DNA of 11,390 nucleotides. Source: Chloroflexi bacterium RBG_16_60_22 (GTDB taxonomy: Bacteria > Chloroflexota > Dehalococcoidia > Dehalococcoidales > RBG-16-60-22). Within the stretch, counting starts at the first letter, position 1. Each line of letters begins with the position of its first letter. A model generated the notes under the pieces. That model searched no databases. It was not told where the DNA came from and worked only from the letters and a program-made list of their open reading frames with translations. Positions 5,572 to 11,390 of the stretch are shown piece by piece. A program made the position numbers and the translations under genes. The stretch is from positions 1 through 11,390 of the forward strand of contig MGNX01000022.1 in NCBI GenBank assembly GCA_001796935.1, in the 5' to 3' direction.

Positions 5572-5661
5572 GGAGGGGTGTCCGAGTGGCCTATGGTGAC
5601 GGTCTTGAAAACCGTTGTTCCCGCAAGGGGACCGTGGGTTCGAATCCCACCCCCTCCGCCA
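5572..5661 (+). tRNA. tRNA-Ser (anticodon UGA)
   Basis: A class II tRNA of 90 nt including an encoded CCA (5659-5661). The acceptor stem is GGAGGGG (5572-5578) with CCCCTCC (5651-5657), and G5658 is the discriminator base. The D arm lies around 5581-5597. The anticodon stem is ACGGT (5599-5603) with ACCGT (5611-5615). The loop CTTGAAA (5604-5610) has anticodon TGA at 5606-5608, which reads UCN serine codons. A long variable arm follows (TTCCC, GCAA loop, GGGGA; about 5618-5631), typical of tRNA-Ser. The T stem GTGGG/CCCAC (5634-5638, 5646-5650) encloses TTCGAAT. The third D-stem pair may be a mismatch. The convergent binding-protein gene ends at 5664, two bases beyond the CCA. Confidence 0.96.
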
Positions 5662-5663
5662 CC

Positions 5664-7268
5664 TTAGTCTTTGGTGATTTTCACCTTGTTCAGCTGGGCG
5701 AGGCCCATCGGGTTGAGCTGGTAGCCCTGCACGTAAGGCTTGACCAGGTAGTAGTTCTGCCCGAACCACAGCGGCAGGCAGGCGGCATCGTCCACCAGCC
5801 GCTGCTCCGCCTCCCGGTAAATCTCCAGGGAGAGGTCGCTTTCCGCCTCCACCGCCGCTTTATCCAGCAGGTCGTCCACCGCGGTGCTGCCGTACTCGCC
5901 GAAGTTGTTCTCGGCGGCGGTGCGGAACAGCACGTCCAGGAAGTCCTGCGGATGAGGGTAATCGGCCACCCAGCCCATGGCGAACATATCGTCCTTCTCT
6001 TTCTTGAGATTATAGAGGAACCTCTCCGGCTCGAGCTGGCGCACGCTGACGTCCACCCCCAGGTTGTCCCGCCACTGGGTGATGATGGCCTCCAGGTCCT
6101 GCGATATCAGCCCCCCGTAGCCGGAGGTGGTGATGGTGATGGGGGGGAGGTTGGCCACGGTACCGTAGCTCGACATGGCAATCAGCTCCCGGGCCTTTTC
6201 AACATCGTAGTCCAGGCCGGCCAGGTTCTCGTTGAAGCCGGGGAGGCCGGGGGGCAGAATGCCGTCGGCCCGCCGCACCAGGTTACGGAATACCAGCGCG
6301 ATTATCCTGTCCTTGTCAATGGCCAGGGTGAATGCCCTCCGCACATTGGCGTCATTAAAGGGCGGGCGGGTAGCGTTGAAACCGATGAAGCCGAAGCTCA
6401 GCTCGGGCTCCACCTTGAGCTGGTCGTAGAAGGGGCCGCTCCTATCGGTAACGCGGTCGATATAGGACGCGGAAACGCCGGTAACATCGATATCGCCGGT
6501 CTCGTACATCCGCATCGGCACGCCGCTCCAGAGCTGAAAGTCGGCCGACTCTATCCCGGCTACCTGGCCATAGTAATCCTGGTTCCTCTCCAGCACCAGC
6601 CGGTTTTCCTTCTCCCATTCCCGGAGTTTGAACGGCCCGGTGCCGTTGGGGTGCCGCCACCACTCCCGACCCCCGGCCACGTTGTTCCTGTCCACCACGT
6701 AGCTGGTGGGATAGGTCATCTTGGACAGGAAGTAAGACTTGGGGGCGTCGATGGTAACCTCCAGGACATAATCGCCGACCACCCTGACGCCGCTGATTTC
6801 TCTGGCACGGCCCGCCAGGACATCCTTAACCCCGACGATATCCCCCAGGTAGGTGCCGGCGACGTTCGACCCCGTAGCGGGGTCGCAGGCACGCTCCCAG
6901 GAGTACTTGAAGTCAGCGGCGGTCACGCCCCGCCCATCCTGAAAGCGGACGTCATCCCGGAGGTGAAAGGTATAGGTACGGCCGTCCCGGCTCACATCCC
7001 ACCGCGCGGCGATGTCCGGCGCCGGTTCCAGTTTATCGTCGAGCCGCAGCAGCCCGCCGAATATCTGGGAGATGTACTCGTGGGAGGTCGCCTCGGCGGC
7101 CACGGCCGGGTCAAGCGTAATGGGGTCGATGCCGTACAGCTTGAGAACGCCGTTCCCGATGGCGGCCGGGGCCGTTTGCGGTGCCGCGCAGCCGGCCAGC
7201 GGCATACTGGACAGCAGTAAAAATACCAGGAATACCCACAGGAATCTTTTCACGGCACGACCCGGCAC
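5664..7268 (-). CDS. Peptide-type ABC transporter substrate-binding lipoprotein (SBP family 5)
   Basis: A 534-residue extracytoplasmic solute-binding protein of the OppA/DppA group (SBP_bac_5, PF00496). It would capture peptides or other small solutes and hand them to an ABC permease. A lipoprotein signal is clear: basic MPGRAVKR, a hydrophobic stretch, then lipobox L-A-G-C with Cys27 as the lipid anchor. Family marks are TLDPAVAAEATSHEYISQIFGGLLRLD (51-77), ARWDVSRDGRTYTFHLRDDVRFQDG (88-112), the GTGPFKL segment (209-215), and the R-P-P-F-N-D-x-x-V-R-R-A block (301-312). The start is GTG at 7268, with AGAAAGG on the minus strand ending about 9 nt before it. A second GTG, 15 nt further in, lacks this spacing. 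No permease or ATPase genes are adjacent, so it is an orphan binding protein or serves a transporter elsewhere. It diverges from the HPP gene. Confidence 0.92.
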   Translation of the reverse strand: MPGRAVKRFLWVFLVFLLLSSMPLAGCAAPQTAPAAIGNGVLKLYGIDPITLDPAVAAEATSHEYISQIFGGLLRLDDKLEPAPDIAARWDVSRDGRTYTFHLRDDVRFQDGRGVTAADFKYSWERACDPATGSNVAGTYLGDIVGVKDVLAGRAREISGVRVVGDYVLEVTIDAPKSYFLSKMTYPTSYVVDRNNVAGGREWWRHPNGTGPFKLREWEKENRLVLERNQDYYGQVAGIESADFQLWSGVPMRMYETGDIDVTGVSASYIDRVTDRSGPFYDQLKVEPELSFGFIGFNATRPPFNDANVRRAFTLAIDKDRIIALVFRNLVRRADGILPPGLPGFNENLAGLDYDVEKARELIAMSSYGTVANLPPITITTSGYGGLISQDLEAIITQWRDNLGVDVSVRQLEPERFLYNLKKEKDDMFAMGWVADYPHPQDFLDVLFRTAAENNFGEYGSTAVDDLLDKAAVEAESDLSLEIYREAEQRLVDDAACLPLWFGQNYYLVKPYVQGYQLNPMGLAQLNKVKITKD

Positions 7269-7290
7269 GGCGGACTACCTTTCTAATCTC

Positions 7291-7299
7291 AATATAACA
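7291..7299 (-). promoter_or_regulatory. Extended -10 promoter of the binding-protein gene
   Basis: Read on the minus strand: TG (7299-7298), T, TATATT (7296-7291), an extended -10 with 5 of 6 core matches. The start would fall about 15 nt before the GTG, close to the AGAAAGG ribosome binding site. No good -35 is seen. Confidence 0.45.
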
Positions 7300-7321
7300 T
7301 AAACCCCTCCCCGGTGCACGA

Positions 7322-7351
7322 TAGACCCGCCAAGCTGATACGTATTATAAT
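7322..7351 (+). promoter_or_regulatory. Promoter of the HPP gene
   Basis: A perfect TATAAT lies at 7346-7351. TAGACC at 7322-7327 matches TTGACA at 4 positions with an 18-bp spacer. The predicted start near 7358 places the promoter inside the longer GTG-initiated frame and supports the ATG at 7383. Confidence 0.5.
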
Positions 7352-7382
7352 AACATGGATTGAAAAAGAGGTGAGTGCGAAG

Positions 7383-7892
7383 ATGCCCGGGAAAATTCCG
7401 GCCTACCTGAAACGGCGCTGGATGAAAATATACGGGGCATTCCCGGTACTCTGGAAGAACTACCTTTACCAGAGCTTCATCGCGGCCATCGTCGTTTTTA
7501 TCGTCCTGTTGCTCCTGAACCTGGAACATGTAGTTGTCATCGCGTCAATCGGTTCTACCGCCTTTATAGTCTGCACCATGCCACGGAATATCACCGCCAT
7601 GCCGCGCCGGGTTATCGGCGGGCATATCATCGGGTTAGTTTCCGGCTCCCTGTGCGCATTAATTCCCCAATCTTCACCCCTGGCCTATATAGGCATCCTG
7701 GCCCTGGCCGTGGGAATTTCCATCTGCCTGATGGTGGCGTTGAACTTCGAGCATCCCCCCGCCAGCGGCACCGCCCTGGGCGTGGCCGCGACCGGATTTT
7801 CCCCCGGCGTGATGATTGCCGTAATCTCCAGCAGCATCGTCCTTTCTCTGGCCCATTATTTTGCCCGCCGGTTCCTCAAGGACCTGACCTAG
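7383..7892 (+). CDS. HPP family integral membrane protein
   Basis: A 169-residue membrane protein of the HPP family (PF04982), named for its His-Pro-Pro motif. That motif is seen here as NFEHPPASGTALG, with HPP at residues 124-126. Other family marks are IGSTAFIV followed by a PRNITAMPRRVIGGH block (around 55-80), where many relatives read GASAV...QPRNVIGGH. Four to five hydrophobic segments are visible at about 28-47, 50-67, 75-94, 100-120 and 142-162. Some plant HPP proteins transport nitrite into plastids, but bacterial members have no settled substrate. The frame is open from a GTG at 7314. The ATG at 7383 is preferred because GAGGTGA (7368-7374) lies 8 nt before it and a promoter -10 lies at 7346-7351. 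The neighbouring binding protein diverges and shares the control region. Confidence 0.85.
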   Translation: MPGKIPAYLKRRWMKIYGAFPVLWKNYLYQSFIAAIVVFIVLLLLNLEHVVVIASIGSTAFIVCTMPRNITAMPRRVIGGHIIGLVSGSLCALIPQSSPLAYIGILALAVGISICLMVALNFEHPPASGTALGVAATGFSPGVMIAVISSSIVLSLAHYFARRFLKDLT

Positions 7893-7946
7893 CCCGATAA
7901 AAACCCCCCTCAAAACAAACACCGATGAGCATTAGCTAAATTAAAG

Positions 7947-7975
7947 TTGACATTTGTCACTTTTTATGCTATTGT
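7947..7975 (+). promoter_or_regulatory. Strong promoter of the winged-helix gene
   Basis: A perfect TTGACA (7947-7952) is followed by a 17-bp spacer and TATTGT (7970-7975), with an extended -10 TG at 7967-7968. The start would be near 7982, giving a leader of about 28 nt that contains GAGGAG (7997-8002), 7 nt before the ATG at 8010. Confidence 0.7.
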
Positions 7976-7988
7976 ATGTCTTATGACA
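7948..7988. promoter_or_regulatory. Two TGACA/TGTCA palindromes, likely operators
   Basis: TGACA-TT-TGTCA (7948-7959) is a perfect 12-bp palindrome overlapping the -35 box. TGTC-TTAT-GACA (7977-7988) is a second inverted repeat over the predicted transcription start. Their centres are 29 bp apart, close to three helical turns. An ACTTAAGT palindrome (7988-7995) adjoins. Binding by the product of the next gene would block its own promoter; this is inference. Confidence 0.5.
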
Positions 7989-8009
7989 CTTAAGTAGAGG
8001 AGAATTAAC

Positions 8010-8339
8010 ATGCTGCCCAGCGAAATGATAATACTCATGGCTATCGTCGTGAACAAAAAATCGGGGAAAAAACTGCTGACCCGTCCCATGGACATCACCG
8101 GCGAGTACATCGGCTACCTGTACAACTCCCTGGCAAACCGCGGCTACCTTAAAGGACATAATTCAACCGGTTTTGAGCTCACGCCGCTTGGCAGGGAGAC
8201 AATCTATGAATTCATCAAGCAAAACAGGACAAAATCTAAAGATGTGGTAAAAAGATTGCAGCTGCTGGGTATCGAGATAAAACCGGAGCTTGAACAGAAG
8301 ATAGATAAACTCAGCCGGGAGGCGATTAATTTGAAATAG
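8010..8339 (+). CDS. Small winged-helix DNA-binding protein, probable regulator
   Basis: A 109-residue protein. The N-terminal helix (LPSEMIILMAIVVN) is followed by a helix-turn-helix region (about 25-46, with MDITGEYIGYLYNSLANRGYLK), then a short beta wing (HNSTGFELTPLGRETI, about 50-65). The 'L-x-x-R-G-Y-L ... Y/F-x-L-T-x-x-G' run is the usual sign of a winged helix in the MarR/PadR broad group. The lysine-rich C-terminal helix (about 70-106) could be a dimerisation coiled coil. I cannot name a family. The ATG at 8010 has GAGGAG 7 nt upstream. The gene is more AT-rich than its neighbours (8221-8280 has 22 G/C in 60 bases), so it may have been acquired. The promoter with overlapping palindromes suggests autoregulation. 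It points toward radC (convergent). Confidence 0.75.
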   Translation: MLPSEMIILMAIVVNKKSGKKLLTRPMDITGEYIGYLYNSLANRGYLKGHNSTGFELTPLGRETIYEFIKQNRTKSKDVVKRLQLLGIEIKPELEQKIDKLSREAINLK

Positions 8340-8367
8340 AGCGGTAACCGCCCACACCCTTCAATAG

Positions 8368-8394
8368 CACACAGGAGAGGGGCTGGCCTGTGTG
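8368..8394 (+). terminator. Hairpin after the winged-helix gene
   Basis: CACACAGG (8368-8375) pairs perfectly with CCTGTGTG (8387-8394) across an 11-nt loop. The run that follows (ACCTCCTTTATTATA) is T/A-rich but lacks an immediate T tract. It is a moderate candidate for the 3' end of the winged-helix transcript. Confidence 0.4.
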
Positions 8395-8409
8395 ACCTCC
8401 TTTATTATA

Positions 8410-8447
8410 GTGAGCTATGCGTTTCCCACCCGGAGTGCATAGCTCAC
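8410..8447. terminator. Long perfect inverted repeat between the winged-helix gene and radC
   Basis: GTGAGCTATGC (8410-8420) and GCATAGCTCAC (8437-8447) are perfect 11-bp arms around a 16-nt spacer. The radC stop codon is 11 bp away. Plus-strand transcripts would meet an A/T-rich tail after it (AATTTATATTT), and minus-strand transcripts TATAATAAA. It may be a bidirectional terminator or a protein-binding palindrome. Confidence 0.5.
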
Positions 8448-8457
8448 AATTTATATT

Positions 8458-9186
8458 TCAGAACAGCCCTTCTCTCTTCAGGCTGACGTGGCTCCGGCCG
8501 CCGATGATAATGTGGTCGAGGACGTCGATGCCGACAATCTCCCCCGCCTCTGCCAGGCGCTTGGTCAGGTTCACATCGTCCGGGGAAGCCTCGGTATCCC
8601 CGGAGGGGTGGTTGTGGACGAAGATGACCGAGGCCGCGCTGGCGGATATCGCCTCTTTAAACACCTCCCGGGGGTGAACGATACTGCTGTCCAGGCTGCC
8701 GACGGAGACCTCGGCCACCCTTATCAGGCGGTTCCGGGTATCGAGCAGTATCGCCAGGAAATACTCCTTCTTCTTGTCCCTGAGCCGGCCCCGCACCAGG
8801 GAGGCCACGTCCTCCGGCGTCTGGACAACAGTCTTGCCGGTCGATTCCGAATAGCCGTCGATGCGGGTGGAAAGCTCCACGGCCGCCTTTATCTGGGCCG
8901 CCTTGGCGATGCCGATGCCGCGCACCGTGGCCAGCTGCTCGAGGGAGGCCGCGGCCACTCCCTTGAGACTGCCGAACTCGCTGAGGAGCCGCTGCGCGGT
9001 CACCATCACCGATTCCCCGGAGATGCCCCTCCCCAGAATCAGGGCGAGGAGCTCCTGGGCGGACATGGCCTCCGCCCCGAGCCGCTGCAGCCTCTCCCGG
9101 GGCCGGTCGGCCACGGGGAGGTCGTGGATGGTCATATGGTCGCTCTTTGTCCGCCTGGCCTTGGCCATGTCAGCCCAGTCTAGCAC
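8458..9186 (-). CDS. radC: RadC family JAB/MPN+ protein
   Basis: RadC proteins carry a metalloprotease-like JAMM domain. They were named for DNA repair, but that role is disputed and the true activity is unknown. In the 242-residue reading, the UPF0758 N-terminal helical part (about 18-75) starts with MTIHDLPVADRPRERL. A helix-hairpin-helix (about 82-101, TVRGIGIAKAAQIKAA) follows, then the JAMM domain: glutamate 159 and the HNHPSGD-x3-SPDD motif with H191, H193 and D204, the full zinc-ligand set. The frame opens with GTG at 9186, but no start has a good ribosome binding site. ATG at 9168 and ATG at 9135 are alternatives. The last (225 residues) begins at the conserved MTIxDLP and fits the usual family length best. 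Convergent with the winged-helix gene, divergent from the flavoprotein. Confidence 0.92.
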   Translation of the reverse strand: MLDWADMAKARRTKSDHMTIHDLPVADRPRERLQRLGAEAMSAQELLALILGRGISGESVMVTAQRLLSEFGSLKGVAAASLEQLATVRGIGIAKAAQIKAAVELSTRIDGYSESTGKTVVQTPEDVASLVRGRLRDKKKEYFLAILLDTRNRLIRVAEVSVGSLDSSIVHPREVFKEAISASAASVIFVHNHPSGDTEASPDDVNLTKRLAEAGEIVGIDVLDHIIIGGRSHVSLKREGLF

Positions 9187-9239
9187 TTAGCTCATCGACA
9201 TATCAAGATAACGGGGTAGCGCCCGGAAACTCCCGCAAC

Positions 9240-9267
9240 TTGCAAGGCGACCGCAAAAAATCATAAT
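9240..9267 (+). promoter_or_regulatory. Probable promoter of the flavoprotein gene
   Basis: TTGCAA (9240-9245, 4 of 6) and CATAAT (9262-9267, 5 of 6) are 16 bp apart. The predicted start is near 9274, about 30 nt before the start codon. Confidence 0.45.
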
Positions 9268-9305
9268 ATGCATAGTAAGAATTTCTACGTGAATGGAGAA
9301 TGATT

Positions 9306-10832
9306 GTGGTAAATGGCAAGAGAGATTCCTTTGAAATAGAGCCTCCCCCCGTGCCGGCGGAGGAAATCAGGGAAACGTTCACCGCGGACGTGGTGGTGGT
9401 GGGCGCGGGGACATCCGGGAAGGCCGCGGCCCTGTCCGCCGCCGAGGCGGGCGCCAGGGTAATCCAGATTGACAAGCACACCACCTACCGGTGGAGCGGC
9501 GGCATCATCGCCGCCATCGATAGCCGGCTGCAGAAACAACTGGGTATCGAGGTCGATAAGGACGAGGTCATCCTGGAGCTGATGAAGTGGGGAGGCAACA
9601 AGCCCGACCAGCGCTTAATCAGGCTGTGGGCCGACCACAGCGGGGCCGTGATGGACTGGCTGATGGACATGACCGAACCGGAAGGCGTCCGGACGGTGAT
9701 GTACCAGTGGCCGCGCCCGGCCGCCTTCGATTTGAAGACGGAATACTACAAGGAGTTCCCGGTCGGCCACTGGCATACGGACGGCCGAAACAAGACCCTC
9801 GAACACAAGCTGGCCCTTGACTGCGCGGAGAAACGTGCCCTGAAGCTCGGCGTGGATATCCGCTACCGGACCCGGGCGGTGCGACTCCTCCGACGGGGTA
9901 AGGGCCGGGTGACCGGGGTCATCGCCCGGGACAAAGACGGCCACAAGGTGCAAATCAACGCCCGCCGGGCGGTGGTGCTGTGTACCGGGGACTACGGGAG
10001 CAATCCCGCCATGATGCAGAAATACTGCCCCACTGCGGCGGAAGTGGCCCGGAAGAACAATATCTACATGGTACGCAACGAGGACCTCAGGCGGGCGCCG
10101 GAACCGCTGAACGTGGGGGATGGGCACCTGATGGGCATGTGGATCGGGGCGGTGATGGAGCCGGGCCCCCATGCGCCGATGTCCCATGCCTCGGTGGGGC
10201 CGGCGGGTTCCACACCCTTCCTCCGCGTCAACACCGAGGGCTCGCGGTATGAAAACGAAGACGTGCCCGGCCAGAACATCGCCAATTCACTCGTCCGCCA
10301 GCCCGGCCAGCGGGTCTGGCAGGTCTTCGACGCCAGGTGGACGGAAGAGCTGCCCCGGATGGGCATCGGCCTGGGCCGGTTCTACGAGGTGACTGATTTT
10401 ATCCGGGGGCGTTTTAACGATTTCGCGATACAGGCGGACACGCTGAAAGAGCTGGCGGGTAAGATGGGGGTATCCTACGGGGCGCTACGGGCCACGGTGG
10501 ACCGTTACAACGAGCTGGCCAGGCTGGGGAAAGACCTGGACTTCGGCAAGCGGCCCGACCGGCTGACCACCATCGAAGAACCCCCGTTCTACGCCGGCTT
10601 GGTCGTGCAGGAGTTCCTGGTCGTCCTCGGCGGACTGAACACCAACCCCGGGTTGCAGCCGCTGGACGAAGACCGGAAGGTCATCCCGGGGATATACCTG
10701 GCCGGGAATACCGTCGGCAACCGTTACGCGGTTGACTATCCCACGATGTGCGCCGGCCTCAGCCACGGCATGGCCTGGACGACGGGTCGACTGGCCGGGT
10801 TGAGCGCCGCCGCCGAGAAGGCAACAGGTTAG
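9306..10832 (+). CDS. FAD-dependent oxidoreductase, fumarate reductase/KstD-like flavoprotein (FAD_binding_2)
   Basis: A 508-residue flavoprotein. An FAD-binding Rossmann motif, VVVVGAGTSGKAAALSAAEAG, begins about residue 29, and the acidic end IQIDKH binds the ribose. The middle holds the insert domain typical of fumarate reductase and 3-ketosteroid dehydrogenase relatives. The C-terminal FAD contact is GGLNTNP, then VIPGIYLAGNTVGNRYAVDYPTMCAG (about 442-487). No Tat or Sec signal and no CXXCH haem motif is visible, so it is cytoplasmic or needs a separate partner. The substrate cannot be read from the sequence; reduction or dehydrogenation of a C-C double bond is the family norm. GGAG (9295-9298) is 7 nt from the GTG at 9306 but only 1 nt from the in-frame ATG at 9300, so GTG is preferred. 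It is a lone gene, with no electron-transfer subunit beside it. Confidence 0.88.
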   Translation: MVNGKRDSFEIEPPPVPAEEIRETFTADVVVVGAGTSGKAAALSAAEAGARVIQIDKHTTYRWSGGIIAAIDSRLQKQLGIEVDKDEVILELMKWGGNKPDQRLIRLWADHSGAVMDWLMDMTEPEGVRTVMYQWPRPAAFDLKTEYYKEFPVGHWHTDGRNKTLEHKLALDCAEKRALKLGVDIRYRTRAVRLLRRGKGRVTGVIARDKDGHKVQINARRAVVLCTGDYGSNPAMMQKYCPTAAEVARKNNIYMVRNEDLRRAPEPLNVGDGHLMGMWIGAVMEPGPHAPMSHASVGPAGSTPFLRVNTEGSRYENEDVPGQNIANSLVRQPGQRVWQVFDARWTEELPRMGIGLGRFYEVTDFIRGRFNDFAIQADTLKELAGKMGVSYGALRATVDRYNELARLGKDLDFGKRPDRLTTIEEPPFYAGLVVQEFLVVLGGLNTNPGLQPLDEDRKVIPGIYLAGNTVGNRYAVDYPTMCAGLSHGMAWTTGRLAGLSAAAEKATG

Positions 10833-10854
10833 ATAATCGAGCACCGCCGGGCAT

Positions 10855-10891
10855 GGAAGCTCACGGCTTCCGTCAGGCGGCTATCAGCCGC
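10855..10891. terminator. Paired hairpins in the convergent gap after the flavoprotein
   Basis: GGAAGC (10855-10860) with GCTTCC (10866-10871), and GCGGCT (10877-10882) with AGCCGC (10886-10891), form two small perfect stems. They sit between the flavoprotein stop and the convergent zinc-ribbon gene, and the second overlaps that gene's stop codon. There are no T-runs, so terminator function is tentative. Confidence 0.35.
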
Positions 10892-11195
10892 AATACAGCG
10901 GCGCGGAGCCGGCCGCGGTTATCCGGTGAATATGTGCCGCCCCGCAGGCGGGGCAGGTTATTTCCTTCTCCTTTGAAGGGCTGGCGGGTACCGGCAGTTT
11001 GAAGACATGGCGGCACGACTGACATTCGTATTCCCACTCGAGCGGAGCTTCACTTAAAACAAGGCCGGCCGGCGCCCAGGAGGGTAATTCCGTAATTCGG
11101 GCACTGCCGCACCGCGGGCATATTGACTCTTTCTCCAGCCCGCGGAGCCTGAACACGTTCCCGCATTGCTGGCAAAAACACGTCTGCTCATCCAT
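10884..11195 (-). CDS. Double zinc-ribbon protein
   Basis: A 103-residue protein with two treble-clef or rubredoxin-like zinc ribbons. The first uses C8-x2-C11 and C26-x2-C29, the second C58-x2-C61 and C81-x2-C84. The second half (YECQSCRHVFKLPVP...ITCPACGA) resembles FmdB-type regulatory zinc ribbons, though I cannot assign the protein to that family with certainty. Extra cysteines at 6 and 102 fall outside the two sets. The linker (38-53) is hydrophobic and proline-rich, but too short to be a membrane helix. The ATG at 11195 follows GGGAGGGG by 7 nt on the minus strand. The ATG shares a base with the stop of the upstream gene (TGATG), so translation is probably coupled to the putative methyltransferase. 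Confidence 0.75.
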   Translation of the reverse strand: MDEQTCFCQQCGNVFRLRGLEKESICPRCGSARITELPSWAPAGLVLSEAPLEWEYECQSCRHVFKLPVPASPSKEKEITCPACGAAHIHRITAAGSAPLYCG

Positions 11196-11390
11196 CAGCT
11201 TTCCCCTCCCCTCCCCGGTCCCGTTCCGGCCGATTCAATACATAAATCGATGAAAACAAAGTCGCTGCGAACCCGGTAGTGGCTGAGGTTTGACCGCTGA
11301 AGGATTTCCCTTACCTCCGGTACGGTGTAGCTGGCCAGGATAGCTTTCGGCCAGTTTTCACGGTGCCGCCGGTTCATGAACCTGGACATG
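11195..11390 (-). CDS. Probable class I SAM-dependent methyltransferase, C-terminal fragment only
   Basis: Only the last 64-65 residues are in the window; the frame is open through the right edge, so the start lies outside. The visible part has a basic segment (RFMNRRHRENWPKAI), then ASYTVPEVREILQRSNLSHYRVRSDFVFIDLCIE. This is the pattern I associate with the end of class I methyltransferases: a helix carrying 'SYT-x-x-E-V' before a strand pair. The tail (AGTGPGRGGES) is low in complexity. The SAM-binding motif is not visible, so the call rests on the C-terminal pattern alone and could be wrong. Its stop overlaps the start of the zinc-ribbon gene by one base (TGATG). Confidence 0.45.
   Translation of the reverse strand, partial: MSRFMNRRHRENWPKAILASYTVPEVREILQRSNLSHYRVRSDFVFIDLCIESAGTGPGRGGES

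Noticed and set aside
5572..5661. Integrated genomic island at the tRNA-Ser 3' end
   Set aside because: No integrase, no second copy of the tRNA 3' end in the window, and the adjoining gene begins 2 bp away with ordinary composition.
5586..7220. 544-codon open frame on the plus strand
   Set aside because: It lies opposite the clear binding-protein gene in GC-rich DNA, starts inside the tRNA, and its composition (many V, G, H, P) matches a complement artefact rather than any protein family.
7314..7382. Upstream GTG start extending the HPP protein by 23 residues
   Set aside because: The extension overlaps the likely promoter -10 at 7346-7351, and the internal ATG at 7383 has a well-spaced GAGGTGA.
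8488..9183. 231-codon plus-strand frame opposite radC
   Set aside because: radC on the minus strand has the complete JAMM motif. The plus frame has no recognisable features or ribosome binding site.

Overview
The window looks like a chromosomal segment of a GC-rich bacterium, most plausibly an uncultured member of the Chloroflexota (class Dehalococcoidia). This is inference from gene style, from scattered palindromic repeats beginning GTCATTGCGAG or GTCATTCTGAG, and from an orphan fumarate-reductase-like flavoprotein. No marker in the window fixes the taxonomy.

Left part (1-4664), plus strand. The window opens inside recO (recombinational repair). A palindromic repeat and a good promoter follow, then lysS and serS (lysyl- and seryl-tRNA synthetases). 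A TIGR04076-type small protein starts 1 nt after the serS stop, a two-helix membrane protein (2TM domain) follows, and a tiny zinc-ribbon protein lies slightly apart. Housekeeping translation genes therefore share a strand and probably a transcript with small proteins of unknown function.

Middle (4665-5661). An 87-residue protein of unknown function lies on the minus strand behind one of the best sigma70-like promoters in the window (TTGACA-17-TATAAC). About 575 bp without genes follow, packed with at least four kinds of inverted repeat. Part of this is a second copy of the composite hairpin element that also sits between lysS and serS. A tRNA-Ser(UGA) with its own -10 box ends the region.

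Right part (5664-11390). A lipoprotein peptide-type ABC transporter binding protein (minus strand) ends only 2 bp from the tRNA 3' end and has no permease or ATPase genes beside it. A HPP-family membrane protein diverges from it. Next is a more AT-rich small winged-helix protein behind a TTGACA promoter overlapped by TGACA/TGTCA palindromes, which suggests autoregulation. Two hairpins separate it from convergent radC (minus). An FAD-binding oxidoreductase diverges from radC. The window ends with a double zinc-ribbon protein translationally coupled to the 3' end of a probable methyltransferase, both on the minus strand.

I do not see a clear defence, CRISPR, biosynthetic or phage system. The most promising less ordinary signals are the composite hairpin repeat family, the promoter/operator of the winged-helix gene, and the strongly promoted 87-residue protein.
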